A DNA stretch of 64,000 nucleotides from Primulina eburnea (lineage: Eukaryota > Streptophyta > Magnoliopsida > Lamiales > Gesneriaceae), in assembly GCF_022965805.1 (NCBI RefSeq), contig NC_133104.1, positions 42,762,682 through 42,826,681 on the forward strand, written 5' to 3'. The position numbers and the translations under genes are program-made. Numbering within the stretch: position 1 is the stretch's first letter; the number at the start of each line of letters is the position of its first letter. The notes beneath the pieces are model-generated. The model did not search any database. It was not told the DNA's origin and was given only the letters and a program-made list of their open reading frames with translations. Positions 38,101 through 47,439 of the stretch are shown one piece after another.

Positions 38101-38405
38101 TCTTTGACAGTGGTATTTTGCTCCCCTCGGGTAGACTGGTTCGGTTTACTCAGTAGAGTCTTTAAACAATCAGACATGGCTTTAGATAATGCCACTGAGA
38201 TCTCTTCAATCTTTATGGCGGTCAACTCTTCCACCACTTTGTCTGAAACTTGATCATATGTAATAGGAATCTGCAGCAGATCTACTTCTTCAGCCTGTGG
38301 TTCGACAGTAGGTTGCTCTGGCTGTGAAACCTGAGACGTTCCCTCTTGATTAGCCAGAGACTCCCCGCTCTCCTGACTGACGTTTTCTTTTCTTCTTGGC
38401 GGCAT
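35106..38405 (-). CDS. Retrotransposon gag-protease
   Basis: Gag and aspartic protease of the same element. The open frame extends to 38444 inside the LTR, but the ATG at 38405 (MPPRRKENVSQ) is the likely start. The capsid-type core contains FSLFSGEDGQSSMEHIARF and TGTAFAWYASLPRNSVMSW, with VIQFYRTE-like and EYFIDRFKKMKNRCK segments. A Cys/His motif YCKYHNSYNHATKSCWAF follows at about residue 560. The protease carries the active-site triad region LIDNGSAVNVLP and ALLGRDWIH. Ends IEEIDD, overlapping the pol frame. Intact over about 1,100 codons, consistent with recent insertion. Confidence 0.92.
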   Translation of the reverse strand: MPPRRKENVSQESGESLANQEGTSQVSQPEQPTVEPQAEEVDLLQIPITYDQVSDKVVEELTAIKIEEISVALSKAMSDCLKTLLSKPNQSTRGEQNTTVKETGQGGNQVQEFDQGVGNSRAGDPRRPEFILPNHPERRYTPPHKREETLGGRSQPYPRTHGVGSSKQPITQVYSVTNPLYQPGAYDDMSHMDHQGVDGGVPGGNFGLNAGFQARGANYYHHQLPARNMHGIDPEMVREAVQELYGPALKQIGRPEFHKPYPDYIDVNNPYPRGYRVHDFSLFSGEDGQSSMEHIARFTIQCGELANLENFNNLKLRLFPNSLTGTAFAWYASLPRNSVMSWQEMERQFHIQFYRTEPEVCIADLSRVTQKKGESVEYFIDRFKKMKNRCKVFLPETEFVKMAQKGLDFELRKKFQGMEFRDFFELAAKVAEYEELLREESYKKKTTMGSYYQEVEEVALAEMQSAGSCTVPLLKKKPTEKNNSQLPKDMQYTFDVSKTEEVFDFLVKEKFITFPPDHKMPPTEELKGREYCKYHNSYNHATKSCWAFKNILQDRINKGVVKFPNKQESMAVDDDPFPPVALVNVNVTNLRDLLNEKRSRSFAVKDRVIKKYWIPKGQMFEASGRHSADRMRTIQPRFPRNVGESAAFRPRNQHFPERPVVEKQWFRGESSCNHRQRYSDRGNAYAFESRMVETRKLSADQGRERRSYEITKRKMIENSGVKPRYVLPARGEFSESWRVAQHKKFPRPPTRTQKRRLLRERAIARREEFAKLRNESKIDVPVSNEPVGSKSKFGRSATEDKFVEDDDDLLSEEDDQARKSINFRVGEFHITVDCATGVVILPERFKMVEEGNGELIPHESSQKEDQASKLPEGSSKVIIKEGHRNKPQQVILEKPTPAMTKHIRPLYIKAHLNGKPVSRVLIDNGSAVNVLPVRMLKSLGKNEEDLIPSEVSVAAFTGETTKTIGVLPADVTVGSMSSLCAFFVVNSSANFQALLGRDWIHANQCIPSSMHQLLLFWKGDDVEVVEADGQPFQTSASAVEARYYNGDFGPIKIRSNSKKENPLYMQTPTPSSVLERILKPTVIVPSRPIIQPLIEEIDD

Positions 38406-38410
38406 AGTGC

Positions 38411-38429
38411 GGTCCCACCGGGCGTGCCA
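38411..38429 (-). other. Candidate primer-binding site
   Basis: Six bases inside the 5' LTR the minus strand reads TGGCACGCCCGGTGGGACC. The leading TGG, complementary to a tRNA CCA end, and the position fit a PBS. The priming tRNA was not identified. Confidence 0.45.
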
Positions 38430-38435
38430 AAAATA

Positions 38436-39073
38436 TGTTTGCACAATATTTGGTATTTGCGGGCGTGCCAGGTGCGAAGTGCACCGATATGTGTGAAAAT
38501 GATAAAAATCTAACTTCTAAAAACTTGACGATTATGGATACTAAATTTGACCGTCGGTTCTAATCTCCTAAAACAAATGCAACGCCAAAACTAAGAAAAT
38601 TATTGGAATTTGAAGAAAATAAATCCTTGACATTGTTTATATTTTCAATAAACCGTAGGAATTTACAAGACGTAAAAATATAACAAATAGAATTGCTGAA
38701 ACATGAAACGAGAAGATGTAAATTGCTAGAAATATGCTGGAATGATTAACGACTAAAGCTTGAAGATTGCAATTTTGCAGAGAGTATTTTGCAGAATTTT
38801 GTGCGTGTTGAAGAGTTGTCTTGTGTGTCTCTCTCGTTGTGTTAGCCGATTCCTTTTTCTTCCTGGCCGCTGCGTCCTCTTTCTCCACTCCCCCATGATC
38901 TCCACTATCTGCTCCCCTAATGCCACGATTTCTAACTATCCTCCCACGTTCTTTTTCTCTTCCGCGCTCAGTGCTCATTTTTTAATCGATTAAGAATTAT
39001 TCTTTTATGGGCTTATTTAATTGGGCTTCAGAATTGACTTGGGCTTGTAATTAAATTATTTTTAGCCCAAACA
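38436..39073 (-). repeat. 5' LTR (right in window)
   Basis: 638 bp, nearly identical to 27826-28463. Followed directly by CTAAT, the target duplication also present before 27826. Confidence 0.93.
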
Positions 39074-39117
39074 CTAATACACCACTAATCTACAGCCAAA
39101 CTATTGAGAATTTACCA

Positions 39118-39156
<39 letters not shown>
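39118..39156. repeat. (AAT)n microsatellite
   Basis: About 12 uninterrupted AAT/ATA trinucleotides shortly beyond the retrotransposon insertion. Confidence 0.9.
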
Positions 39157-39161
<5 letters not shown>

Positions 39162-40560
39162 ATTTATTGTGGAACAATCTAACAGCAGTCCCGGACGCAT
39201 GCCTACTCCCATCTCGCCTGCTTTCCCATGTGCCCATAATAGCTCTCGAAAGTGCATGAATTTGACATACTCTATTAAATATTTTTCAGTATAAGGTTAG
39301 ACCATGTGTGTCCTATGTTATTTGGTGATCATGCCATGATTTGCATGTCACCTCATCTGAATGAAACTTAATTTCAATTAAAGCTGTATTTTCTCTTTGG
39401 TTGATGATAGTAGGTGCAATGCAAATAATATATATATGCGAGTATTTAATATATCTATTTTATTATTATTATTATTCTGGATCGTGAGGGTTGTTTTTTC
39501 ACGTATTTAGTGATACCGAAGCCACGGAGGACTCTCAATGATTACATGCATACAATATTATAGAACATAGAAACACGGTATGGCCCTGGCGTGTACGTGC
39601 AAAATTAAATTTATGACTCCCTAACCTGCACATTTTACATTTTGGTTATGTTATAAGTCAATTTACAGTTTTATTACACTAAGTAACTTTTTTTTTTTTT
39701 TTTTCAATTTTAGTAATATTTCATCGAAATGATAACATGAAAAAATACTTAAAAAATGTTTGTGTGACATTGAAAATGGTGAGATGTCAGATGTCACGTG
39801 ATCAATTTGGTGAAAATGGCAAAATTGAAGGAAAAAGATGAAAGTTATTGAACTAAAATTGTGAATTGATGGATGACAATAACAAAAATGAAAAATGTGT
39901 AAGTTATATGATATAAACACATCCGACTATAGTGTTAGTGTACATAAAATATTTTATATTGGTAGTTTGTTTGAATATTATTATATCCATAAAAAAATAT
40001 TGAAAAATTTCATGAGGACGATTCAATCATATGCGAGACATACCTCATCATATTGTGCATACACTGTGGCCACATTAAATGGTTAATTAATCAGCCAGCT
40101 CATACAAAAGCGAGTTAATCTATGTTCAACCGAGAACAACTTTTTTATATCTCAATATCATTAGATCATGTGCGTGTAGGTGATATATGAAAGTTAACCT
40201 CATGTATTGCTAAATCGAATTTGGATATCTGCATGCCGCAAATACGGGTCGGTCATCTGGGCCTAGAGATGTTATGTTGTGTCGTATGGGTTGTAAGGCT
40301 GGGTGTGAGTTTTAGGGTCAGATGCAACTGATCATTACGAATCACATAACCTCAATTTTCTGCTATATATTTTTCTATTATTTCTTCAGATTCACGTATA
40401 AATTCAATTACGAATTTTTATAGTGAGTGATATGGGCTTTGTTCAGTCCAATCTATGGCCCAATGGCGAATAGGACTCGACTCGGACATTTAACTACCAT
40501 CAACCGTCACGATCCACCACTCCTCCGGCGGTTACTCTCGAATTTAAAAAAATCCCTCCT
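39157..40560. other. Intergenic region upstream of the phytocyanin gene
   Basis: AT-rich, without a recognisable gene. The frame at 39663-39920 is a low-complexity shadow over poly-A/T. Confidence 0.4.
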
Positions 40561-40580
40561 CCCTTTCCTCACCAACATTC

Positions 40581-40588
40581 TTATATAT
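40581..40588 (+). promoter_or_regulatory. Candidate TATA box of the phytocyanin gene
   Basis: TTATATATC about 85 bp upstream of the ATG at 40669, following a CT-rich stretch. A reasonable plant TATA position; transcription start unproven. Confidence 0.45.
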
Positions 40589-40668
40589 CTTAACAGAACT
40601 CAATTCATAATCAAATTTCCGGTTCTCTTACCTATCAACTTAACTTCTAAATTAAGAATTCAGATAAA

Positions 40669-41660
40669 ATGAAGCCTAGTAAAATGGAAACTTTCTTGGG
40701 GTTTCCCTTCGCTGTTTTGATAGTTCTGTCTATCGTCGGTTCTGCTCCTGCCACGGCGGCCGAGGAGTTCAAAGTGGGCGAAGATCAGGGCTGGCGGCAA
40801 CCTGCCGCCAATGAAACTGATATGTACTCCAGATGGGCTACAACTAAGATATTCCACGTCGGAGATTCACTCCGTAAGTTTATCTGTTATGCATGATTTC
40901 ATCTTCTCGATTGTACGTTTCTCTCCATAGGAAACAATAATGGATGATACTGGGTAATCCATTATTTTTTCGAGCATGAAACAGAAATCTATAAAACATT
41001 TATGCTCTAAATTTAGCCTTCTCATGTGATCTTGCTCGAATACCTGAACTTTTGCGTTGAATAGTTCATAAAGCCGCACGTACGTAGCTTCCATGTGTAA
41101 ATAAACAATTCATGCATGGTCTCATTCATAACTTGTTTCTTTGCTACCAGCATTGCGTATGATATTAAAAAAATTCAATAATGAATACAGGGATGCACAA
41201 TGGGGAGATTTTCCGTAACTCCGTATCATATAGGATGAATTATATATGATACATTAATATAATATATTTGCAATAAAATAATATGTAATTACAGAAAATG
41301 TTTCGCTTCGTTTCCTTGAGTACAGGTTTTGAGTACAAGAGCGATACAGTTCAGATAGTAGACAAGTGGGGATATTATCACTGCAACTCAACTCGTCCGA
41401 TTTCGGTCTTCAATGATGGGCACACCCTGATCAATCTTGATCTATCTGGCCCACTTTACATTGTGAGTGCCGACCCGGATCACTGCAAAAGCGGGCAAAG
41501 AATGATCGTAGAAGTGATATCAGTGAACCCGAAATCTCCTAGGCTGCCGTCCATGGATGCTTCTCCAGCACCGTCGCCATATTCGAGCGCAGGAACATTC
41601 TCAGTTGTGACAGAAGTCGTTTTCTTCTATGTTGTTTTTGTCGCGGTTTCTGTCATTTAA
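40669..41660 (+). CDS. Early nodulin-like protein (phytocyanin domain, GPI-anchored type)
   Basis: Extracellular, plasma-membrane-attached phytocyanin-like protein of 179 aa. Exons 40669-40873 and 41326-41660; the junction restores DSLRFEYKSD. Parts: signal peptide with hydrophobic core GFPFAVLIVLSIVGSAP; plastocyanin-like domain EEFKVGEDQGWRQP ... KWGYYHCNSTRPISVFNDGH ... LYIVSADPDHCKSGQRMIVE, with the two disulphide Cys (YHC and DHC); short Pro/Ser-rich arabinogalactan-like segment SPRLPSMDASPAPSPYS; C-terminal hydrophobic tail FYVVFVAVSVI typical of a GPI signal. The usual copper His and Cys ligands are replaced (Ser-Ala-Asp-Pro-Asp-His-Cys near the second site), as in ENODL proteins, so copper binding is unlikely. 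A second in-frame Met at codon 6 is an alternative start. Confidence 0.9.
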
Positions 41661-42508
41661 AGTTTGAAAGATAGGTGCTATGTTTAGGTTTATAAAAGTT
41701 TCGATTTATGTGTAGGATTTTACAATGGTTTGTTGTCGAATTTTAATATTTTATGTTGTATTCATTTGATGGGAAAATTCTAGAGTGGCTTTGAATGATC
41801 CGAGTAGTTTTTAAACTCTGTCTTGAATTGTTTATTCATGTGTTTATAGACTTTCAAATTTTCCATATACTTTTAATAACTTCATGGAATTCATTGACAT
41901 ACAAATATTAAAACTCAATGTACAACTATAAATTGTAAAAAATTGTATTTTGTTCAACCCAAAGATTTGGATGGATTTTTAAAACTTCAAACTCATACAG
42001 AAGTTATTTATTTTTCTATCTGTCACTTCGTATCACTTCTCTTCTTATCTTCTCTCCTGTCATCTATTTCTATCATATTCTCAAATTTTCGAAGTGTATC
42101 TCTATATATATTTTTATCTTTTCTTTCAAATTTTTCATTTTTTGGCTGATTATTCATTTAATAATTTTTTTATTTTAATATCACAGGAAATTTTGAATTT
42201 TATTAATGATTTTGTGATTTTTAATTTATGATTTATACAAATTAATGTAATATTTAATAATAATAAAAGATTATCCAAAAAAATGTTGCTTAATTTTTAA
42301 TAATTGAATAATCTCGTAACAACCATGATTTTTAAAATTTATTTTAGCATTTTCGATTAATATGTAAGCTGTGATATTTGTATACGAAATTATATTAACA
42401 CAATGCTAAATAATATTTTTTTTCAAATTTATATTATCAATTTAAAAGCAAGGTTACAGATTAATCAATTGATGTATTTTGAAAAATTTACAAATATGCA
42501 TACAAATC
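41661..42508. other. 3' flank of the phytocyanin gene
   Basis: AT-rich 3' UTR and intergenic DNA, no gene seen. The frame at 41943-42149 is Ser/Phe-rich low complexity. Confidence 0.4.
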
Positions 42509-42850
42509 TACATATATACACATGTAAGGATTAAATAATTTAACTTTTAAATAAGTAAATTTATTTATTAGTATAAATATTAAAAATAATTTCAAATTGA
42601 ATATGTTATATATGTTAATTAATTATTGGTTTAAAGGAATTAATAAAAAAATAATATGTAATAATTAAGTACAAAATTTATAAAATTCTATAATAAAAAA
42701 AGTCTATAAAAATCTTGCAAAAAAATCTAGATAAATCTATTTATAAATCTCTGAGATTCTGTAAAAGTCAATAAAAATCTATCAAATCCATAAAAGTCTA
42801 TCATTTGAAAAAATCATTAAAAGTTATCAAAACTCTGAATTGAATACATC
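42509..42850 (+). repeat. Dispersed AT-rich repeat, copy 2
   Basis: Closely matches 5815-6180, from CATGTAAGGATTAAATAATT to AACTCTGAATTGAATACA, including the AAAATCTATCAAATCCATAA region. Outside this segment the two loci are unrelated, which fixes the repeat ends approximately. Confidence 0.7.
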
Positions 42851-44420
42851 CCACTAAGTATCTCAAACTTAATAAAATATTAATGATTAACTTAGCAACA
42901 AAACTGCCATAAATTTTAGGTATGAATGAAGATGAACCAAACAGTAATACAACGCTTAAAAGAAATCAAATGGAGGTGTGTATGAAATACAATGTCTTTA
43001 AAATAGATTCGTTCTCTCCGATATGTGCTTCGAAGATGAAATTAGACATCTTTTTCCAGTATACAACGGAACAATCAGCAGCAACCTAGCACGGAGCACC
43101 ACTACGACGAAGAATTGGAAATGACATATAAACAATATTTTTTTTTTCGGAAATGATAGATAACAATATTTTTTTCGAAAAAATTTAATAATGAATGACC
43201 TTCCATCTGCCTGACTCTCCAATTCATAAACAATATCTTTTTTTTTCAAAAATTCCACCACTGTTGTTGCTTTATTTTTCTCCTTTTTTTGTTTAAATTT
43301 TTTATCTTTGTAATATAGATTATTCCCGATACAAGAGTTACGTAGAAGAACATCAATGACAGATAAACAATATTAAGAGGGAGTTAGTGGCTTTTGGCTC
43401 AAAAAATGACCAAAACAAAAAAATCTAAGTTATTGGATTAAAACCAAAGATCGACGAGTTACAACATTAAAACAAAAAAAAATTACAAAACTAAAATGAT
43501 AATTTTCCCTAACCAAATTTAAATCTAATATATGTTTCAGGAAAACATCATATTCACATCATGAAGTGCAACAAGGAGCCTGGACAGACCAACCTGTTCG
43601 AGTGGTGCGTATAACTAACTAATTTATGCTCTTTTTTTTTGGCTTAAATGAAGGTATAATTATTTTGCAAGTTTGTTCAAGTTGGAGTCATTAATCTTAT
43701 AGAAATTAAAATAATTTGAAATTATCAAAGGAAAGAGTATGAGAAATCGGGGTGTTTAATTTAATATTATCTATAATATCTATACGTCTCCCCAATATTA
43801 CTAAGTTTGAAACATCGAGAATAACTAACTTTGCTATCATTATGATTTTTTTAAATACCAACAAGACCCCTATAAAATTATTATATTTTTATTTAAAAAT
43901 AATAGTATAAAATTTATTTTAATATTCCATTCATTGTCATACTCTTTCAAAAAAAATTTAAAACTACGAAAATAATTAATCATTATCCAAACTTTTGAAT
44001 TTTTATATGATTCTATCATTCCTAATATAAAAAATTATTACAAGAAAACATTAAATTAAAAAATTATCACATATATGCACGTAACACATGCTAAAAGTAG
44101 ATAGTTTGTTGTTATAAATGCATGCAGCTCATAATTATTTTTTTGTTACGTAGATAAATAGGATTTTAATGGACTTTTATTTATTAATCTCTTTTTTAGT
44201 AAATTTATTAACAAGTCTTAATTTCTAATATAAAACTCTAAATGATTTAATTTGTCTTAAAATTGACTACCCCCCTTTGTGCGTACTCCTCCGCCATGTT
44301 AAGCGTCCGAAAATGACAAATTTTGTAACGACCTCACATCTATAGTTGGTCACATTTATTTGTCTCTTTTTTTATGATCAGTTTTAAACATTATATTGAT
44401 GTACTTGACTTCTTAAAAAT
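42851..44420. other. Intergenic region with a possible orphan exon near 43555
   Basis: Mostly AT-rich. A short GC-richer stretch at 43553-43611 is preceded by TTTCAG and followed by GTGCGT, and is open in one frame (HHIHIMKCNKEPGQTNLFEW). No family recognised. Otherwise nothing coding. Confidence 0.35.
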
Positions 44421-44602
44421 GAGTAGGTCTTTTGTGAAATGGTCTCACGAATCTTTATCTGTGAGAGAGGTCAACTTTATCGATATTCACAATAAAAAGT
44501 AATACTCTTAACATATATAAAATATAATATTTTTTCATGGATGACCCAAATAAGATATACGTCTTACAAAATACGACCCGTAAAACCGCTTCACACAATT
44601 TT
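44421..44602 (+). mobile_element. Dispersed GAGACGGTCTC element, copy 4
   Basis: Starts GAGTAGGTCTTTTGTGAAAT and ends ACCGCTTCACACAATTTTAA. The most diverged full-length copy in the window. Confidence 0.75.
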
Positions 44603-44824
44603 AAATTAGGTGGAGATAGAAACAGTTGCCTCACATAAATGCGACGATAAATTCTCTGAAATTCCTTCGAACCAAATCGTACTATCGTATGCTTTGGATT
44701 AACTTGTTCATGCATGGACCAGCTAGGCTGAGTCCGTTTTTGTCGGTTTGGTCGATACTGGATGTGGGGGCAGTGGTCCAGATCATTTCATGGGGGGGGG
44801 GGAGAATTTTAAAAAAAAAAAAAA

Positions 44825-44885
44825 CCAAGGGCCAGAAAAATTCTGGCCCTTGGATCTGCCCCTGCAGGCACTGTCTGCAGGGGCA
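44825..44885. repeat. Two adjacent perfect hairpins
   Basis: First: 13-bp stem CCAAGGGCCAGAA (44825-44837) with TTCTGGCCCTTGG (44841-44853), 3-nt loop. Second: 11-bp stem TGCCCCTGCAG (44857-44867) with CTGCAGGGGCA (44875-44885), 7-nt loop. Preceded by a run of about ten G and a run of about fourteen A. Confidence 0.85.
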
Positions 44886-45205
44886 GGGTCGAATTTTCCG
44901 TTTTTGTCCTAAAGGCTCCTAGGATCAAAATCATCTTATTCTCGAACCATAGACCTTTCGAACCATTATAATTATGCATCACCATTTCGAGTGTTGAAAT
45001 TCATGATTTAATCAGATCTCGAAACAAAATCCACAATTGCAAGACGAATCGGCTCGATCCAATTGAGGTGGGGTAGGTCCACAAGTGCATATGTTTATCT
45101 CCCATTTCATTTACTTGTATAGTATACATAACACCTACTGTGGTTCCTTAAGCACTAAATTAACACAAATTACCAATTTTCTGCAACCGCGTAGCTCGAA
45201 CAAAG

Positions 45206-45815
45206 ATGAACACAAAACCAAACCCCAAGAAGCTAATTCAAGAAACCCTCCAAACAACCAAGAAATTCCTCAACAAAACTGTGATCAAAACCCTCAAATC
45301 CCTCTACAAAAATCTACCCAAAACCTCCCGTTCCGACCCCATCTTCCCTTATAACAGCAGCAGCAGCAGCAGCAGCAAGATCAGTTTCAAGAACCAGAAA
45401 CTGCACAACATCTGCATGAAAAGAGGTGCTCCATTCACAGGGCAGACAAAGGACTTGGATGAAGAAAAATGCGTCACAGATCACAGCAAATCAAGTGACT
45501 TAAAACGAGAGGAAAATGCAAGGAAGAAGTCGAGTGGTTTCCTGGGAGCAGAAGCCTTGGCGAAAAAGATGAAAGAGTTTGAGATGATGGATATAGATGA
45601 TGATCAGGATCATGCGCTGGATATTGAGGAGGTTCTCCACAACATCTCAGCTTTCTGGCCCGGCTTATCTTGAGATAGTGGACAAGTTTTTCATTGATAT
45701 GTATACAGAATTGTTGGTTCCACTTCCACTGGGTAGTGTTAACAGTTCCATGAGGAAGGTGGGATCGGTCAGTGTCCACAGTTCTATGAGGAGTCTTGGC
45801 TCTATCAAGCTGTAG
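45206..45815 (+). pseudogene. Small plant protein gene with C-terminal frameshift (family unnamed)
   Basis: The ATG at 45206 opens 155 codons: a Lys/Thr-rich N-terminus (MNTKPNPKKLIQETLQTTKK), a Ser run encoded by CAG/AGC repeats, a charged middle, then MDIDDDQDHALDIEEVLHN at about 45585-45645. The frame then leaves the family-like sequence and stops at 45671. One base over, the sequence continues as LSGPAYLEIVDKFFIDMYTE and ends at 45815. DIEEVLH followed by a Tyr/Val-Asp-Lys-Phe-Phe block is how related small plant proteins end, so a single-base indel near 45640-45648 explains the break. No function is known to me. A sequencing error is possible; otherwise a frameshift allele or young pseudogene. 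Confidence 0.65.
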
Positions 45816-46316
45816 AAATTTATTGGAGGAAAAAATTATGATTGAATGTGAATAGGAACTTAATTACTGTAGAGTGGGAATAAGTGAGCTTGTTTCATTC
45901 TTCTTGTGTGTTGTAATGATGAGTCTACCAAGAACACACACACACACACACAAAATAAGTAGTCCTATATATAATTCCTAAATATAATATAATGGTTTTA
46001 GATTTCAAGCTCATTATCGATTTTATTTTAGTATAGCCAAATCAAATTGTTGATAGAAAAGAATAAGTCTACTATAAAACATACCGTTACGTTAATTGAG
46101 AATTTTAATCAACAACGAAAGTGTATAAGAAAACAACTCTACAGAAGTTTTTCTTTACTTTCGAGTAACCCTTTTTGCCTCAAATGTAACTAATACCAAA
46201 TCGTGCTGCAGTTTTTCTTGAAAAGAATTATTGCCCAAAAATCTTACAATTTCCTAAAAACAAATCTGTAAATAGTCCCACTTCATCAAGATTTGCTGAA
46301 CCGGTCATTAAAATCC
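45816..46316. other. Convergent 3' intergenic spacer
   Basis: Lies between the plus-strand small gene and the minus-strand carrier gene. Should hold both 3' UTRs; nothing else recognised apart from the AC repeat. Confidence 0.4.
45930..45952. repeat. (AC)n microsatellite
   Basis: About ten AC dinucleotides downstream of the small gene, in its likely 3' flank. Confidence 0.85.
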
Positions 46317-47328
46317 CTAGCTAATGATTGTGTTGCCATCGAAAAAGCACCTCAATGCTATCTCATAAGCACTAAAAATGGTTCCATTCACTATAAAAGC
46401 CCTGGTAACTGCTGTACCTAAACCCCTCCAAAGCACTTTATACCCTTCATGTTTCACAATCCTTCGAAAACAATCGACCATCCCCGGATGCGAGCAACCC
46501 GACTCGGCCTGAATTCTGGTTTTGATCACGTCTAATGGGTAGCAAGAAATCCAGCTCGTTACTCCTGCAAGACCCCCGGCAAGAAGCATGGTTTGGAATG
46601 ACTCTTGCCCGTGTTTCCGGCATCCCGGATGGAGCCGTTCTCTCATATATTCGTATGTCCAGAAGTACACACCGTGGGCCGGTGCATCCCTTAATACTGT
46701 GACGGTTAGACCTCGGTATACGCCTCTCCACCCTTCAGTTTGGAGTATGCTTTTAGCAACGTTCATAGGGCCGTTCGTGTTTTTGATGGTTTTTTGCTGC
46801 AATTGTAAACGAATTTTTATGAGTTCGACGGGGCTGAGGAGTAGGCTTTGTATCGCTCCGGTGCCTATTCCTCCGAGGGCGACTCCTGTGTATGAGGGTG
46901 GATCATCTGCTGCTCTGTTCTTGTCAAATGCTCGGGATAATATGGCGTATGTCTGGAAAGCAATAGCATTCTGCAGTAGCAAATATATGTAACATTGTCC
47001 ATGTTAATCAGACGCATCATAAAAAAAATATCTCTAGTTTTTCAGTGATATTTAGGATGAAAGAAAATTCTCAAGCATTGAAGAATAGAAGAACCTGTAA
47101 AGTGACGGAAGCAAAGGGAGCAGCCATGCCTCTGTACAGAGCAGAGGGCCCTTCACTCGCGACGACACGGCGGAGAATGCTGAAAGCAGATCCTGTCCTC
47201 GATTGCTGCAGCCGGATTCTCAGAGTATCCAGCGGATAGCCGGTGACAACACCGGCGGTGCCGCCAAATCCTCCGGCGACAAACTCCCTACCCCAACTGC
47301 TTGCAAGAAATTCCGGCCAAAAGTCCAT
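46317..47328 (-). CDS. BAC2: Mitochondrial basic amino acid (arginine/ornithine) carrier, BAC2-type
   Basis: Inner-membrane carrier of the mitochondrial carrier family, moving arginine and other basic amino acids. Exons 47328-47095 and 46970-46317, 295 aa, joined as SVTLQ/NAIAFQTYA with GT-AG borders. Three repeats each carry the carrier signature: YPLDTLRIRLQ, SPVELIKIRLQ and YPLDVIKTRIQ. The opening MDFWPEFLASSWGREFVAGG and the segments VLRDAPAHGVYFWTYEYMRE, LHPGCRKHGQE and VLWRGLGTAVTRAF agree closely with Arabidopsis BAC2 (from memory), as does total length. No defects seen. BAC1 is less likely because of the N-terminus and LHPGCRK segment. Confidence 0.92.
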
Positions 47329-47439
47329 CTATCCTCCTACCTTACGTTGTATGATATTTTAGACAGTAAAAATGGATTGAAGTTTTTAACAAATTCTGAG
47401 AGCCTTTTCTCCGGGATTTCTAGAAACAGAAAATGAGAA

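Larger units (their letters stand above)
27826..39073 (-). mobile_element. Complete Ty3/Gypsy (Tat-like) LTR retrotransposon, 11.2 kb
   Basis: Two 638-bp LTRs (27826-28463 and 38436-39073) with TG...CA ends, offset 10,610 bp, differ at only two positions found by eye (27843/38453 and 28017/38627). CTAAT flanks both sides (27821-27825 and 39074-39078) as target duplication. Gag and pol read on the minus strand, so the right LTR is the 5' LTR. Domain order gag, protease, RT, RNase H, a second RNase-H-like domain, integrase is that of Tat-lineage Gypsy elements. About 3 kb between pol and the 3' LTR contains captured host sequence, a 44-bp minisatellite and repeated short motifs. A nonsense codon in RT and a gag/pol frame change suggest this copy is not autonomous as it stands. 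Confidence 0.93.
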
